The notes under the pieces were generated by a model, which was not told the DNA's origin, did not search any database, and saw only the letters and a program-made list of their open reading frames with translations. From assembly GCA_902491765.1 (NCBI GenBank), contig CABUIY010000007.1:1-64000 (forward strand): 64,000 nucleotides of DNA, written 5' to 3'. The translations under genes and the position numbers were made by a program. Origin of the DNA: an uncultured Collinsella sp. (lineage in GTDB: Bacteria; Actinomycetota; Coriobacteriia; Coriobacteriales; Coriobacteriaceae). Shown one piece after another: positions 1 to 8,368 of this stretch; within the stretch, counting starts at the first letter, position 1, and each line of letters begins with the position of its first letter.

Positions 1-2
1 AG

Positions 3-179
3 AACCTGCTCATATTCTCATGTAACTGCCTTACCCGGACAGAGGGGAGATGGGGTGACTACTACACCAGGTGCCGAGAGCGGGGCATGTCGCACGGCAA
101 GGCGCTCAAGGCGCTGGCGCGAAAGAGGCTGAAGGTCATCTACGCGGTCATGCGGGACAGGGTGCCTTACGCCGCCTAG
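3..179 (+). CDS. IS110-family transposase, C-terminal end (partial)
   Basis: The frame is open from the left edge to a TAG at 177-179, so only the last 58 residues are present. The end (YYTRCRERGMSHGKALKAL, then ARKR, then VMRDRVPY) is the usual tail of IS110/IS116/IS902 transposases, which end in YY..(K/R)...GK....ALIALARK and LRDGTPY-like motifs. These enzymes are RuvC-like DEDD recombinases that insert circular intermediates guided by a bridge RNA. The catalytic parts lie outside the window, so intactness cannot be judged. Bases 180-309 downstream show no gene, and no bridge RNA or element end could be assigned. Confidence 0.75.
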   Translation, partial: NLLIFSCNCLTRTEGRWGDYYTRCRERGMSHGKALKALARKRLKVIYAVMRDRVPYAA

Positions 180-309
180 CCGAAGCGCACCGAACAGATT
201 GGAGCCCACCGGCCGAATGGCCTGGCGTCAGCATGCCGCGATTCAGTCGCGCGGGCAGCATTTCCCAGTTGACAAAACTATAGGAACACCCCCATAGGCA
301 GGAGACATT

Positions 310-1482
310 ATGCCCAGAGTTCAATCACGTCGCTCGTTTCTTCTCGGCCTAACCTCGATCATCGGCTTATCCGCGTCACGCCCAACAAGAGTATTCGCTG
401 CCGACTCAAACTCATCCGTCGCTTTTACATCAGACCTAGCACAAGACTACGCGCTTTCCCTGTTGCCCATCGTCGACGGATCCGCGAACTTAGAGATCGA
501 GCAAATCGTTCCCGTATGCCAACAAATCGGCCTTATCTGTGGCTATGAAATCAGTGTCACAAGGGAAGGAAGCCCTTACGGTTATTTAATACTTGACGCA
601 TCATATCCTGGGCTTCTGAAGGAGATAACCCTCGGCGATACCATTCTTCCGATTTCAGCTTCTCTATCAAACGCCATTTTAACTTATTCCGGCCAACAGG
701 CCACAAACCCAACCGTACTAATTTCGTACAACGATATTGAATATGGAACTTTGGTGCCAGGAACTAGAGACTGTGTAACCAACTATAACAATATACGGTC
801 TGTCCCGATTGTCACCGAAAAGGGTATAGCACCTCAAAGCAATAACCCAACTTCATGGGATGCTGTCATTATCAATGAAGATGACTTGATGTTGCATTTC
901 CAAATAGACGATTTAAACGGAATACCGTTCCGAGGAGTCTCGGAATCATTAGTTGAAGCCCGCACTAATAAGTATGCATGCGTCGTTTCTGCCTTGTACG
1001 CTGTATCAATGCATTACGGTCTCACCAGTTCAAACGCTAATCAATTTAATCCCGATTATTATAAAGAAATATGGAACGTCACTGGCACAACAACGTATAA
1101 GACCAATGATCAGGGCGTCGAGTACGGAAGCACGATCATCCCAGATGGAATTGTTCCGTTTAAAAGTCTTGCCGCTCAAAAGGGTAGAGCACTTAATACT
1201 CAATTTTTCGGTTATCAGCCTCAATTCGCTCAGTACAGAGCAACTATCGATCAAGGGAATATCGGCTTGTATCATATGTGGATCAACAGCCGAAACAGTG
1301 AAGGATCCGTCGAGCTATCAGGTCATACGGTCACGGTAACTGGCTATTTTACTGGGCATAATGGAAGCTCTGGCATCGAACTGCAGTGGCTCGAAGTATT
1401 CGACGGATGGAACACTTATCCCCGAGCGATTAACTATGCAACGCCCAATATGGTCAAATTGAACGGAACAGTCTTTTGGTAG
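310..1482 (+). CDS. Tat-exported C39-like (papain-fold) cysteine peptidase
   Basis: A 390-residue protein. The N-terminus has a twin-arginine signal (RRSFLLG at residues 7-13, hydrophobic stretch to about 23, likely cut after VFA at residue 30), so it is probably folded before export. The C-terminal half resembles papain-fold C39-like peptidases: Cys224 in YACVVSALYAV, His339 in SGHTVTVTGY and Asp365 in VFDGW would form the triad. Residues 31-210 match nothing I recognise and may be a prodomain. The start is supported by AGGAGA about 5 bases upstream. Codon use is AT-rich beside the neighbouring ligA, and an IS110 tail precedes it, which suggests acquisition. It could be a surface protease or bacteriocin-type factor. 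Substrate unknown. Confidence 0.65.
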   Translation: MPRVQSRRSFLLGLTSIIGLSASRPTRVFAADSNSSVAFTSDLAQDYALSLLPIVDGSANLEIEQIVPVCQQIGLICGYEISVTREGSPYGYLILDASYPGLLKEITLGDTILPISASLSNAILTYSGQQATNPTVLISYNDIEYGTLVPGTRDCVTNYNNIRSVPIVTEKGIAPQSNNPTSWDAVIINEDDLMLHFQIDDLNGIPFRGVSESLVEARTNKYACVVSALYAVSMHYGLTSSNANQFNPDYYKEIWNVTGTTTYKTNDQGVEYGSTIIPDGIVPFKSLAAQKGRALNTQFFGYQPQFAQYRATIDQGNIGLYHMWINSRNSEGSVELSGHTVTVTGYFTGHNGSSGIELQWLEVFDGWNTYPRAINYATPNMVKLNGTVFW

Positions 1483-1487
1483 ACCGG

Positions 1488-1874
1488 ATGGCACCATCAA
1501 AATGCTATGGCACCACGGCCTTTGCCCTGGTTACGATATTGGTGATTTTCGCTATGTTTGCATCCGTTTCTTCATGCACAGATAGAGCCCGCTATAGCGG
1601 AGGAGATGATTACCTTGTCTTTGGAGCCGGCAGCGTTCATTCTATTGAGGGAACGGAACTCGTAATCCAAACAGACAACAGTCCCCGCTACACCGACGCT
1701 GGAAAGCAAACCCGGATTACATTCCCCTCATCTGGCCGAATCAAAGACAAGCTTTCCCAAATCAAAGTTGGGACAAGAGTTTCCTACTCACGCTTTGAGT
1801 CGGTAGACGCATCTGGATCATACGAGGGAAACGATATCGAAATTGAACAGGCAGACACTATAAGGAGATGTTGA
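1488..1874 (+). CDS. small predicted lipoprotein, function unknown
   Basis: A roughly 128-residue protein (132 if a TTG at 1476 is used, which would overlap the preceding gene by 7 bases). It has a short basic start, a hydrophobic segment (FALVTILVIFAMFA) and a Cys after VSS that could serve as a lipobox. The remainder is a mainly polar, probably beta-rich domain containing TRITFPSSGRIKDKLSQI and VGTRVSYSRF, which looks like a small OB- or SH3-like fold, but no family is recognised. It follows the C39-like protease by 5 bases and shares its AT-rich composition, so the two were probably acquired and transcribed together. No strong ribosome binding site is visible, so translational coupling to the upstream gene is plausible. 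Confidence 0.5.
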   Translation: MAPSKCYGTTAFALVTILVIFAMFASVSSCTDRARYSGGDDYLVFGAGSVHSIEGTELVIQTDNSPRYTDAGKQTRITFPSSGRIKDKLSQIKVGTRVSYSRFESVDASGSYEGNDIEIEQADTIRRC

Positions 1875-1902
1875 GGAACTGAGCCTCTGCGCAGCTCCTC
1901 AA
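1871..1902. terminator. stem-loop between convergent genes
   Basis: TTGAGGA at 1871-1877 pairs with TCCTCAA at 1896-1902, and pairing extends inward with two mismatches. It lies between the convergent lipoprotein gene and ligA. There is no clear T tract on either side, so termination is inferred from position only. Confidence 0.4.
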
Positions 1903-1909
1903 CAAATCA

Positions 1910-4138
1910 TTATGCCTCCGGGACCCTACCCGTCGCCAAAATCTGTTCAAGCACCGCCTCATCCAGCACGGGCACGCCCAGCTGCTCGGCCTTGGTAAGC
2001 TTGGAGCCCGCTTTGGGGCCGGCGACTAGATAGCTCGTCTTCTTTGAAACACTGCCCGAGACCTTGGCACCAAGCACCTTGAGCGCCGCGCCTGCCTCGT
2101 CGCGCGTGCGGTTGACGAGCGTGCCGGTGAGCACGAAGGTCAGGCCCGCGAGCGGCTGTGCGTCGGCGAGCTCGCCCGCCACGCCAGCGTCGGCCGCGGC
2201 TTGCGCGTGTGCGGCGCCCAGGTCGACCTCGAGCGAAAGGCCCGCCTGGCGCAGGCGCTCCAGCACGGCAAGGTTCTCGGGCACGGCCAGGAACTGCTTG
2301 ACGCTCGCCGCAATCTTGGGACCGATGCCCTCGCACTCGGCAATATCCTCTTCGCTCGCCAAGATAAGCTTGTCAATCGACAGGAATCGCTCGGCGATGA
2401 CCTCGCCCACGCTCTTGCCCACGTGGCGGATGCCCAGGGCAAACAGCACGCGACCGAGTGGCTGGCTCTTGGACTTGTTGAGCTCGGCAATGATTTTCTC
2501 GGCCGTCTTGAGGCCTACCGGAATGGGGTCGCCCTTCTTGACGCCCTTTTTGCTGTTGGAGCTGGCATAGGTGCGCCCCGTGTCCAAGCCGGCGATGTCG
2601 TCAACCGTGAGCTGGTAGAAGTCCGCGACATCGTGGATCAGGCCGGCGGCGATCATCTTGTCGACGATCTCGTCGCCCAGGCCGTCGACGTCCATGCAGC
2701 CGCGGCTCACCCAGTGAAGCAGGCGCTCCTTGAGCTGCGCGGGGCAGTCGATGGAGACGCAGCGGTAGGCGACCTCGCCGTCCTCGTGGACCACGGGGCT
2801 GCCGCACACGGGGCAGACCTCGGGCATCTGCCAGTCGACCGAATCGGCCGGGCGCTTATCGAGCACCGGGCCCACGACCTCGGGGATTACGTCGCCTGCC
2901 TTGTGCACGATGATGGTGTCGCCCTCGCGCACGTTTTTGCGACGGATCTCGTCGATATTGTGCAGCGTGGCGCGCGCGATGGTGGAGCCGGCAACCGTCA
3001 CCGGGTCGAACTCGGCGACCGGCGTGAGCACACCGGTGCGGCCCACCTGGATGCGAATTTCGCGCAGGACGGTCTGCTTTTCCTCGGGCGGGAACTTAAA
3101 GGCAATGGCCCAGCGCGGCGCGCGGGCGGTAAAGCCCAGGTTGAGCTGCTGCTGAAAGCTATCGACCTTTACGACCACGCCGTCGATGTCGTAATCGAGG
3201 TCACCGCGGTGCTCGAGCGCCTGGGCGCAGAACTCGTGGACCTCGGCCGGCGTGGCGCAACGTGCCACGTTGGGGTTGACGCTAAAGCCGGCACTGCGCA
3301 GCCAATCGAGGAACTCGCGCTGGCTGTGGACGTGCAGCGGGTCGGTATCGGCGATGGCATAGATAAAGGTGGCCAGGTCGCGGCGCGCCGTGACCTTGGG
3401 ATCCTTTTGGCGCAGGCTGCCGGCGGCGGCGTTGCGCGGGTTGGCGAAGGGGTCGCGGCCCTCGGCATCGGCCTCGTCGTTCAGGCGCACAAAGCTGCCC
3501 TTAGGCATGTAGACCTCGCCGCGCACCTCAATGGTGCGCTCGCGGTCGGCGCCCATGTGGACAAGCGCCGGCTCGGACAGGTGCATGGGCACATCCTTGA
3601 TGGTGCGCACGTTGAGCGACACATCCTCGCCCGTGGTGCCATCGCCACGTGTGGCCGCACGTACGAAGGTGCCGTTTTGGTAGGTAAGGGCCACGCCCAG
3701 GCCGTCAATCTTTAGCTCGCAGGTATAGGTAACGCTGCCGGCACCGAGCGCATCCTCGGTGCGCTGGAGCCACGCGTCGAGCTCGTCCAGATCCATGGCA
3801 TCGTCCATGGAATACATGCGCGCCATGTGCGTGACCGGCGTAAACTGCTCGCTCACGTAGCCGCCCACGCGTTGGGTGTAGCTGTCGGGCGTTACCAGAT
3901 CGGGGTAGGTCGCCTCAATTTCCTGCAGCTCAACGAGCATTTTGTCAAAGGCGGCGTCCGTGATCTCGGGCGCATCGAGCATGTAGTAGCGATAGGCGTG
4001 GTAATCGAGCTCGTGGCGCAGCTCGGCCGCACGCGCTGCCGCCTGGGCACGGGCATCGTCCGGTGCGGTGGCTTCCGCGGTCGCGGGTGTTTCGGTATCG
4101 ATGTCCACGCCGTCACCAAACAGGCTCGATTGCTCCAT
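1910..4138 (-). CDS. ligA: NAD-dependent DNA ligase LigA
   Basis: A 742-residue ligase that seals nicks in replication and repair using NAD+. Domains in order: N-terminal Ia domain (YRYYMLDAPEI, residues about 35-60), adenylation domain with the active-site lysine in CELKIDG (near residue 145), OB fold, four-cysteine zinc finger (CPVCGSP to CVSIDCPAQ), helix-hairpin-helix region (LGIRHVGKSVGEVIA, GIGPKIAASV) and a C-terminal BRCT domain (LAGLTFVLTGTL). An acidic, Ala-rich N-terminal extension of about 30 residues is unusual. The ATG at 4138 is chosen because AAGGAGTG lies 7 bases upstream; the frame is open to 4192 but has no better site. The promoter region contains a 203-bp inverted-repeat element (4247-4449). 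Confidence 0.97.
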   Translation of the reverse strand: MEQSSLFGDGVDIDTETPATAEATAPDDARAQAAARAAELRHELDYHAYRYYMLDAPEITDAAFDKMLVELQEIEATYPDLVTPDSYTQRVGGYVSEQFTPVTHMARMYSMDDAMDLDELDAWLQRTEDALGAGSVTYTCELKIDGLGVALTYQNGTFVRAATRGDGTTGEDVSLNVRTIKDVPMHLSEPALVHMGADRERTIEVRGEVYMPKGSFVRLNDEADAEGRDPFANPRNAAAGSLRQKDPKVTARRDLATFIYAIADTDPLHVHSQREFLDWLRSAGFSVNPNVARCATPAEVHEFCAQALEHRGDLDYDIDGVVVKVDSFQQQLNLGFTARAPRWAIAFKFPPEEKQTVLREIRIQVGRTGVLTPVAEFDPVTVAGSTIARATLHNIDEIRRKNVREGDTIIVHKAGDVIPEVVGPVLDKRPADSVDWQMPEVCPVCGSPVVHEDGEVAYRCVSIDCPAQLKERLLHWVSRGCMDVDGLGDEIVDKMIAAGLIHDVADFYQLTVDDIAGLDTGRTYASSNSKKGVKKGDPIPVGLKTAEKIIAELNKSKSQPLGRVLFALGIRHVGKSVGEVIAERFLSIDKLILASEEDIAECEGIGPKIAASVKQFLAVPENLAVLERLRQAGLSLEVDLGAAHAQAAADAGVAGELADAQPLAGLTFVLTGTLVNRTRDEAGAALKVLGAKVSGSVSKKTSYLVAGPKAGSKLTKAEQLGVPVLDEAVLEQILATGRVPEA

Positions 4139-4246
4139 AGCGGCACTCCTTCGCTCGATTTCAAACGGATACAAGAGTACCACCGGTCGCAATGGGGCCG
4201 AATAGCGGTCTCAAACCGCACCGAATCGGCAGCCGCCAGACTGGGG

Positions 4247-4449
4247 TGGACAGTTAGTTCAGATACGTATAAATCCTAGAGCTGGATTAGACACGAACAC
4301 CCCTGTTTCAACTAATTTGGGCTCCCTGAGACCATGTAAACGTCCCGCTCGCCCTCCCAAACACCCATTCAAACCCCATCCCAATCAAAAATTGCTCAAA
4401 ACGCATCCCAAGCTGCCCCAGATTTATACGTATCTGAACTAACTGTCCA
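4247..4449. repeat. 203-bp element with perfect 29-bp terminal inverted repeats
   Basis: Bases 4247-4275 are the exact reverse complement of 4421-4449 (arm begins TGGACAGTTAGTTCAG and ends ACGTATAAATC). The 145-bp interior has no coding potential. No target-site duplication is clear (ACTGGGGT on the left, GACCATTA on the right). It sits in the 447-bp gap between ligA and htrA. It looks like a MITE-type non-autonomous element or a very large operator-like palindrome. No matching transposase end is in the window. Confidence 0.6.
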
Positions 4450-4484
4450 GACCATTACGAACCAGGCCTCTTGCCAGCCACAAG

Positions 4485-4515
4485 TGATCCGTTTTCCTCC
4501 GTCCCCAACGGATCA
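4485..4515. repeat. dispersed hairpin, copy related to 40896-40957
   Basis: TGATCCG and CGGATCA flank TTTTCCTCCGTCCCCAA. The same loop core (TTTCCTCCGTCCCC between GATCCG and CGGATC) recurs, duplicated as a long palindrome, upstream of hisS. Confidence 0.5.
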
Positions 4516-4523
4516 ATAAGAAA

Positions 4524-4559
4524 AGAGGGGCTGTCCCGCGTTGATGGGACAGCCCCTCT
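4524..4559 (-). terminator. Rho-independent terminator of htrA
   Basis: A perfect 14-bp stem (AGAGGGGCTGTCCC, 4524-4537, with 4546-4559) and an 8-base loop. On the minus strand it is followed by TTTTCTTATT. It lies 27 bases past the htrA stop codon. Confidence 0.9.
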
Positions 4560-4585
4560 GGCTTTGGCATGTGCGAAATGGCTCG

Positions 4586-6046
4586 TTAGTAACCCTGGCC
4601 GTAGCCCTGACCCTGGCCCTGCTGGCCCAGCAGCTCCTCCAGGTACTGGCGCAGCTGCTCGTCGGTAATACCGCCGTTGCCGGTGTCGGTCGAACTGTCG
4701 TCCTGCTGCTGGTTCTGCAGCTCCTCATCGGAGCCCAGCTCGACGGTGACCTTCTTCTCTTCCTTGCCGCGCATGAGCGTGATCTCGACCTTCTCGCCCA
4801 CCTCGTGGCTGCGCAGCGCGATGATCAGGCCATCGGCGCTCGTGATCTCGTCGTCGCCCAACTTGGTGATGACGTCGCCCTCCTGAATGCCGGCCTTGGC
4901 GGCAGGACCGTCCTCAACGACGCTCGCCACATACGCGCCGCTATCGGTGCTCAGCTTGTTGGTGCGGGCGTTGAGCGCGTTGACGCTCGAAAGCGTAGCG
5001 CCCATGTACGGATGCACCGGCGTCTTGCCGTCGATGATCTGGTCGGCAATGTTCTTGGCGTAGTTAACGGGAATAGCAAAGCCCACGCCCGAGCTGGAGC
5101 CCGAATAGCTCTCGATGAGCGAGTTGATGCCCACCAGCTCACCATTGTCGTTAACGAGCGCGCCACCCGAGTTGCCCGGGTTGATGGCGGCATCGGTCTG
5201 GATCATGTTGGCATAGATAGTGTTACCGTTGGTAGAGCTCATGGCCGTGGAGCGATAGAGCGCCGACACGATGCCCGTGGAGACGGACTGCTCGTTGCCG
5301 AACGGCGAGCCGATGGCCATAACCCACTCGCCCACGTTGAGCTTGGAGGAATCACCAATCTCGATCGGCGTGAGCTTGGAGGCATCGGCGTCCTTGAGCT
5401 TGATGACGGCCAGGTCGCTCGAGGCGTCGTTGCCCACGAACTCGGCCTCATAGGTGGTGCCGTCGTCCATGGTCACCACGTACTGGTCATAGCCATCGAC
5501 CACATGGTTGTTGGTGAGGACATGGCCCTCGGTATCGAGCACAACGCCCGAACCGACGCTGCCCGAGCTATCCGACTCATCAGCAGACTGCGAAAGCGAG
5601 CCATTCTGGCTGCCGCTCGAAGTGGCGGTGATGGAAACGACGGAAGGCAGGGCCTTGGCAGAAACGGCCTCGGCCAGCGTGGTGTCCTCGGAGTCGATGG
5701 TGATCTTTTGCGTCGATGAACCCGAAGCACCCGCCGTCACGGCGTTCCTGCCGCCGCCGATATCGAGCGTGCCGCTCATAATGAGCGCAATGACCAGCAG
5801 GGCGCCGCAGGCACAGCCGGCGAGTGCCGTAATAAAGATCGGCAGCTTTTTGGTTTTGGTCTTGACCACCGTGTGCTTGTTTACAACCTGCTGGCCGCCC
5901 AGCGGCTTGCCGGTCTGTGTGTCGTAAGCCTGCACGTAGGGAATGTTGCCGTCGGCAGGCGTCGACTCCACCTGCACGCGCGGCTGCTGCTGGGTCTCGC
6001 CAGCGTTGCCCGCATCCTGGGGACGCTGGGAATCGTTCTCGCTCAT
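4586..6046 (-). CDS. htrA: HtrA/DegP-family membrane-anchored serine protease
   Basis: A 486-residue trypsin-like protease for envelope protein quality control. It has a Gln-rich cytoplasmic tail (1-67), one membrane segment (about 68-91), a protease domain with His181 (NNHVVDGY), Asp211 (SSDLAVIKL) and Ser293 (NPGNSGGALVN), and one PDZ domain (about 355-440, containing VASVVEDGPAAKAGIQEGD). The tail ends in a Gly/Gln/Tyr repeat. This is the one-TM, one-PDZ layout usual in Gram-positive HtrA. The start at 6046 has AAAGGAT upstream; an in-frame extension to 6085 has no such site. It is followed by a strong terminator and preceded by one, so it is probably monocistronic. Confidence 0.95.
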   Translation of the reverse strand: MSENDSQRPQDAGNAGETQQQPRVQVESTPADGNIPYVQAYDTQTGKPLGGQQVVNKHTVVKTKTKKLPIFITALAGCACGALLVIALIMSGTLDIGGGRNAVTAGASGSSTQKITIDSEDTTLAEAVSAKALPSVVSITATSSGSQNGSLSQSADESDSSGSVGSGVVLDTEGHVLTNNHVVDGYDQYVVTMDDGTTYEAEFVGNDASSDLAVIKLKDADASKLTPIEIGDSSKLNVGEWVMAIGSPFGNEQSVSTGIVSALYRSTAMSSTNGNTIYANMIQTDAAINPGNSGGALVNDNGELVGINSLIESYSGSSSGVGFAIPVNYAKNIADQIIDGKTPVHPYMGATLSSVNALNARTNKLSTDSGAYVASVVEDGPAAKAGIQEGDVITKLGDDEITSADGLIIALRSHEVGEKVEITLMRGKEEKKVTVELGSDEELQNQQQDDSSTDTGNGGITDEQLRQYLEELLGQQGQGQGYGQGY

Positions 6047-6075
6047 GGCTGCGATCCTTTCGTCAAATAACCAAA

Positions 6076-6099
6076 GGCCCGCCAAACATGTGGCGGGCC
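6076..6099 (-). terminator. GC-rich hairpin upstream of htrA
   Basis: GGCCCGCCA (6076-6084) pairs with TGGCGGGCC (6091-6099) around AACATG. On the minus strand it is followed by TTTGGTTATTT. It could end read-through from the regulator gene just before the htrA start. Confidence 0.65.
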
Positions 6100-6215
6100 A
6101 TCATTGTTCACGTTGAGTTGTACCCCAATATGCGGGCGAACGTGTATGAGAACGCAATCTTTTAGGAAGGCTTAAGTTCTGTTGCAGCCCTAAAAGGACC
6201 CGGCCCACGGCAAAA

Positions 6216-6248
6216 CCACCACAAAGGCGCCTGTCCCCTTTGTGGTGG
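6216..6248 (-). terminator. terminator of the GlnR-like regulator gene
   Basis: A perfect 12-bp stem CCACCACAAAGG (6216-6227) with its complement at 6237-6248. On the minus strand it is followed by TTTTG. It starts 5 bases after the regulator stop codon. Confidence 0.85.
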
Positions 6249-6252
6249 AAAT

Positions 6253-6915
6253 CTAGTCCTTAAACAGATAGCCCACGCCGCGGACGGTGGTAATGTGCGC
6301 CGCGATCTGCGGGCCCACCTTGGAGCGGATGCGTCGGATGTGCACGTCGACGGTGCGCGTGCCGCCGCAGTACTCAAAGCCCCACACGCGGTGCAGCAGC
6401 ACCTCGCGGCTGTAAGCGCGGTTGGGGTGTGTCGCCAAAAAGCTCAGCAGCGAGTACTCCATCAGCGTCAGGTCGATGGGCTCGTTATCGAGTGTCACCT
6501 GGTAGGTAGCCAGGTTAATCTCGAGGTTATCGATGTTGAGCACATCGTCGGCAGCGACGGTCTCCTCCTCGCCCATCAGGCGCTGCGCGCGAGCCTTGAG
6601 CTCGTTGGGCGTCGCCGTGGGGCATACAAAGTCGGCATGCGCGTGATTCGGCAGACGCAGGGTGCCGAGCGCCTCGTCGTCGACGATCACCAGCATGGGG
6701 ACGCCGCCACGATCGTCAAGCCACTTGGCAATCTGATCGATGCGGTCGCTGCGAATGCCGTCGGAATCGAGGATCAGCAGGTCAAAGTCGTGCGCTGCAG
6801 TCGGCGAATCGGGGGTTGCCAGGCTCACCTCGACACCCAGGGTGGTCGTCAAGCTGCGGGCAAACTCGTGGAAGCGCGTCGTGCGCGCCATGAACAGGGC
6901 ACTCTTATCGGACAT
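6253..6915 (-). CDS. GlnR-like orphan OmpR-family transcriptional regulator
   Basis: A 220-residue protein with a degenerate receiver domain (1-115) and a winged-helix domain (about 125-220). The receiver keeps one Asp in LLILDSDG but lacks the usual N-terminal acidic pair and the conserved Lys, so phosphorylation is doubtful. The DNA-binding part, including VWGFEYCGGTRTVDVHIRR, is very close to actinobacterial GlnR, the nitrogen regulator (also an orphan, atypical OmpR-type protein). It lies 50 bases downstream of a glutamine synthetase-like gene in the same direction, and a GlnR-box-like sequence precedes that gene. The start at 6915 has GGAGG upstream. A role in nitrogen control is inferred from this similarity and context. 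Confidence 0.8.
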   Translation of the reverse strand: MSDKSALFMARTTRFHEFARSLTTTLGVEVSLATPDSPTAAHDFDLLILDSDGIRSDRIDQIAKWLDDRGGVPMLVIVDDEALGTLRLPNHAHADFVCPTATPNELKARAQRLMGEEETVAADDVLNIDNLEINLATYQVTLDNEPIDLTLMEYSLLSFLATHPNRAYSREVLLHRVWGFEYCGGTRTVDVHIRRIRSKVGPQIAAHITTVRGVGYLFKD

Positions 6916-6965
6916 ATCGGCCTCCAAGGAAATGAGCTCAATCGTACTGAAACAAGCCAGCGCGA

Positions 6966-8303
6966 TTAGGAGTTCGCCAGGTAGTGCTTAATCTCCCACT
7001 CGGTGATCGTAGACTCAAACTTATGCCACTCGTCGCGCTTCTTTTTAAGGAAGAAACTGTGGATGTGCTCGCCGAGGGCATCCTTCATAAACTGCGAGTC
7101 CTCAAACACGTCGAGCGCCTCTTTGAGCGAGCGCGGCAGCGGCGTGTAGCCGGCCTCGAGCATCTGACGGTCGGTAAGCTTGAGCGTCTCGGCCGTTGCC
7201 TCGGGCGGGAGTTCCAGCTTGCGCTCGATGCCGTCGAGACCAGCCGCCAGCGTGACGGCGTTGACCAGGTACGGGTTGGCCATGGGGTCGGGGCTACGAA
7301 GCTCGATGCGCGTGGACAGCTGCTTGCCGGGCTTGTAGACCGGAATGCGGACCATGCTCGCGCGGTTGCGCAGGCCCCACGTGGCGTACTGCGGCACGGA
7401 ATCGCCGCCCGTGGTGATGCGCTTGTACGAGTTGACCGTGGGGTTAGTGATAGCGCTGATCTCGCGCGCGTGTGCCAGAATGCCGGCCATGTAGTGCTTG
7501 GCGATATCGGAGAGGTGATACTTCTCGTCGTCCTCGCCCCAAAAGACGTTGTTGCCGTCGTGGTCGAATAGCGACTGGCACAGGAACATAGCGCTGCCGT
7601 CCTCGCCCGCCAGCGGCTTGGGCATAAAGGAGGCGTGGCACCCGCTCTCGTAAGCCTGCTGCTTAATGATGAGTTTGGCCGTGGTGATGGCGTCGGACAT
7701 GCTCAGGGCCTCGGCGTGGCGCAGGCTCATGCCGTGCTGCGAGCGACCGGCGGCGTGAAAGGTGTACTCCACGGGCACGGACATCTTCTCGAGCGTAAGG
7801 ACCGTGTTGCGGCGCAGGTCGCGGGCGGCATCGCTCACCGAAAGATCGAAGTAGCCCACGTTGTCGAGCGGCTCGGGCGTGTGCTCGTCGGGGAAGTAGT
7901 AATACTCCAGCTCGGCGCCCACGTTGAGCAGATAGCCAGCCTTCTCGGCCTTGCGGAACATGCGGCGCAGGGCATCGCGTGGATCGCCGGCAAAGGGCTT
8001 GCAATCGGGAGTGCACACGTCGCAGAACACGCGGGCGACGCCGTTGTGGCTCGGGCGCCACGGCAGAATCTGGAAGGTCGAAGCATCGGGAAACGCCAGC
8101 ATGTCGGCTTCCTCGGGCGTGGCAAAGCCCTCGATGGCGGAGCCGTCAAAGCCAATACCCTCCTCAAAAGCGACCTCGAGGTCCTCGGGGCTAATGGCAA
8201 AGTTCTTGAGGCGGCCGAGAATGTCGACAAACCACAGACGCACAAAGCGGATGTCACGCTGCTCTACAGAGCGGAGTACGTAATCGATGTTCTGCTGGTT
8301 CAT
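6966..8303 (-). CDS. glnA: type I glutamine synthetase-like protein with altered active site
   Basis: A 445-residue protein of the GSI family, the length of the alpha subtype without an adenylylation loop. The fold markers are present: GIGFDGSAIEGF (49-60), GAELEYYYF (129-137), MPKP (227-230), RNRASMVRIP and RIELRSPD. However, the motif normally HHEVAPGQHE reads FHAAGRSQHG (182-191), replacing two metal-binding Glu by Ala and Gly, and GSGMHCHQSL reads GSAMFLCQSL (236-245), replacing the metal-binding His by Phe. Classical glutamine synthesis may therefore be lost. It may be regulatory or use another substrate. AGGGGAG lies 5 bases before the ATG. A GlnR-box-like site is upstream and a GlnR-like gene downstream. 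Confidence 0.88.
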   Translation of the reverse strand: MNQQNIDYVLRSVEQRDIRFVRLWFVDILGRLKNFAISPEDLEVAFEEGIGFDGSAIEGFATPEEADMLAFPDASTFQILPWRPSHNGVARVFCDVCTPDCKPFAGDPRDALRRMFRKAEKAGYLLNVGAELEYYYFPDEHTPEPLDNVGYFDLSVSDAARDLRRNTVLTLEKMSVPVEYTFHAAGRSQHGMSLRHAEALSMSDAITTAKLIIKQQAYESGCHASFMPKPLAGEDGSAMFLCQSLFDHDGNNVFWGEDDEKYHLSDIAKHYMAGILAHAREISAITNPTVNSYKRITTGGDSVPQYATWGLRNRASMVRIPVYKPGKQLSTRIELRSPDPMANPYLVNAVTLAAGLDGIERKLELPPEATAETLKLTDRQMLEAGYTPLPRSLKEALDVFEDSQFMKDALGEHIHSFFLKKKRDEWHKFESTITEWEIKHYLANS

Positions 8304-8368
8304 GTCGCTCCCCTTTCTTTCGGGCGGGTTTCGACTGGTCTATATCGCAGATACTATCGCAGAAAAAT

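Noticed and set aside
2201..3715. 504-residue plus-strand open frame across ligA
   Set aside because: Antisense to a clearly identified ligase. Long mirror frames are expected at high GC with biased third positions. No homology or ribosome binding site.
4524..4559. Stem-loop as an autonomous repeat
   Set aside because: Position after htrA and the T-rich tail on the minus strand fit an ordinary terminator.
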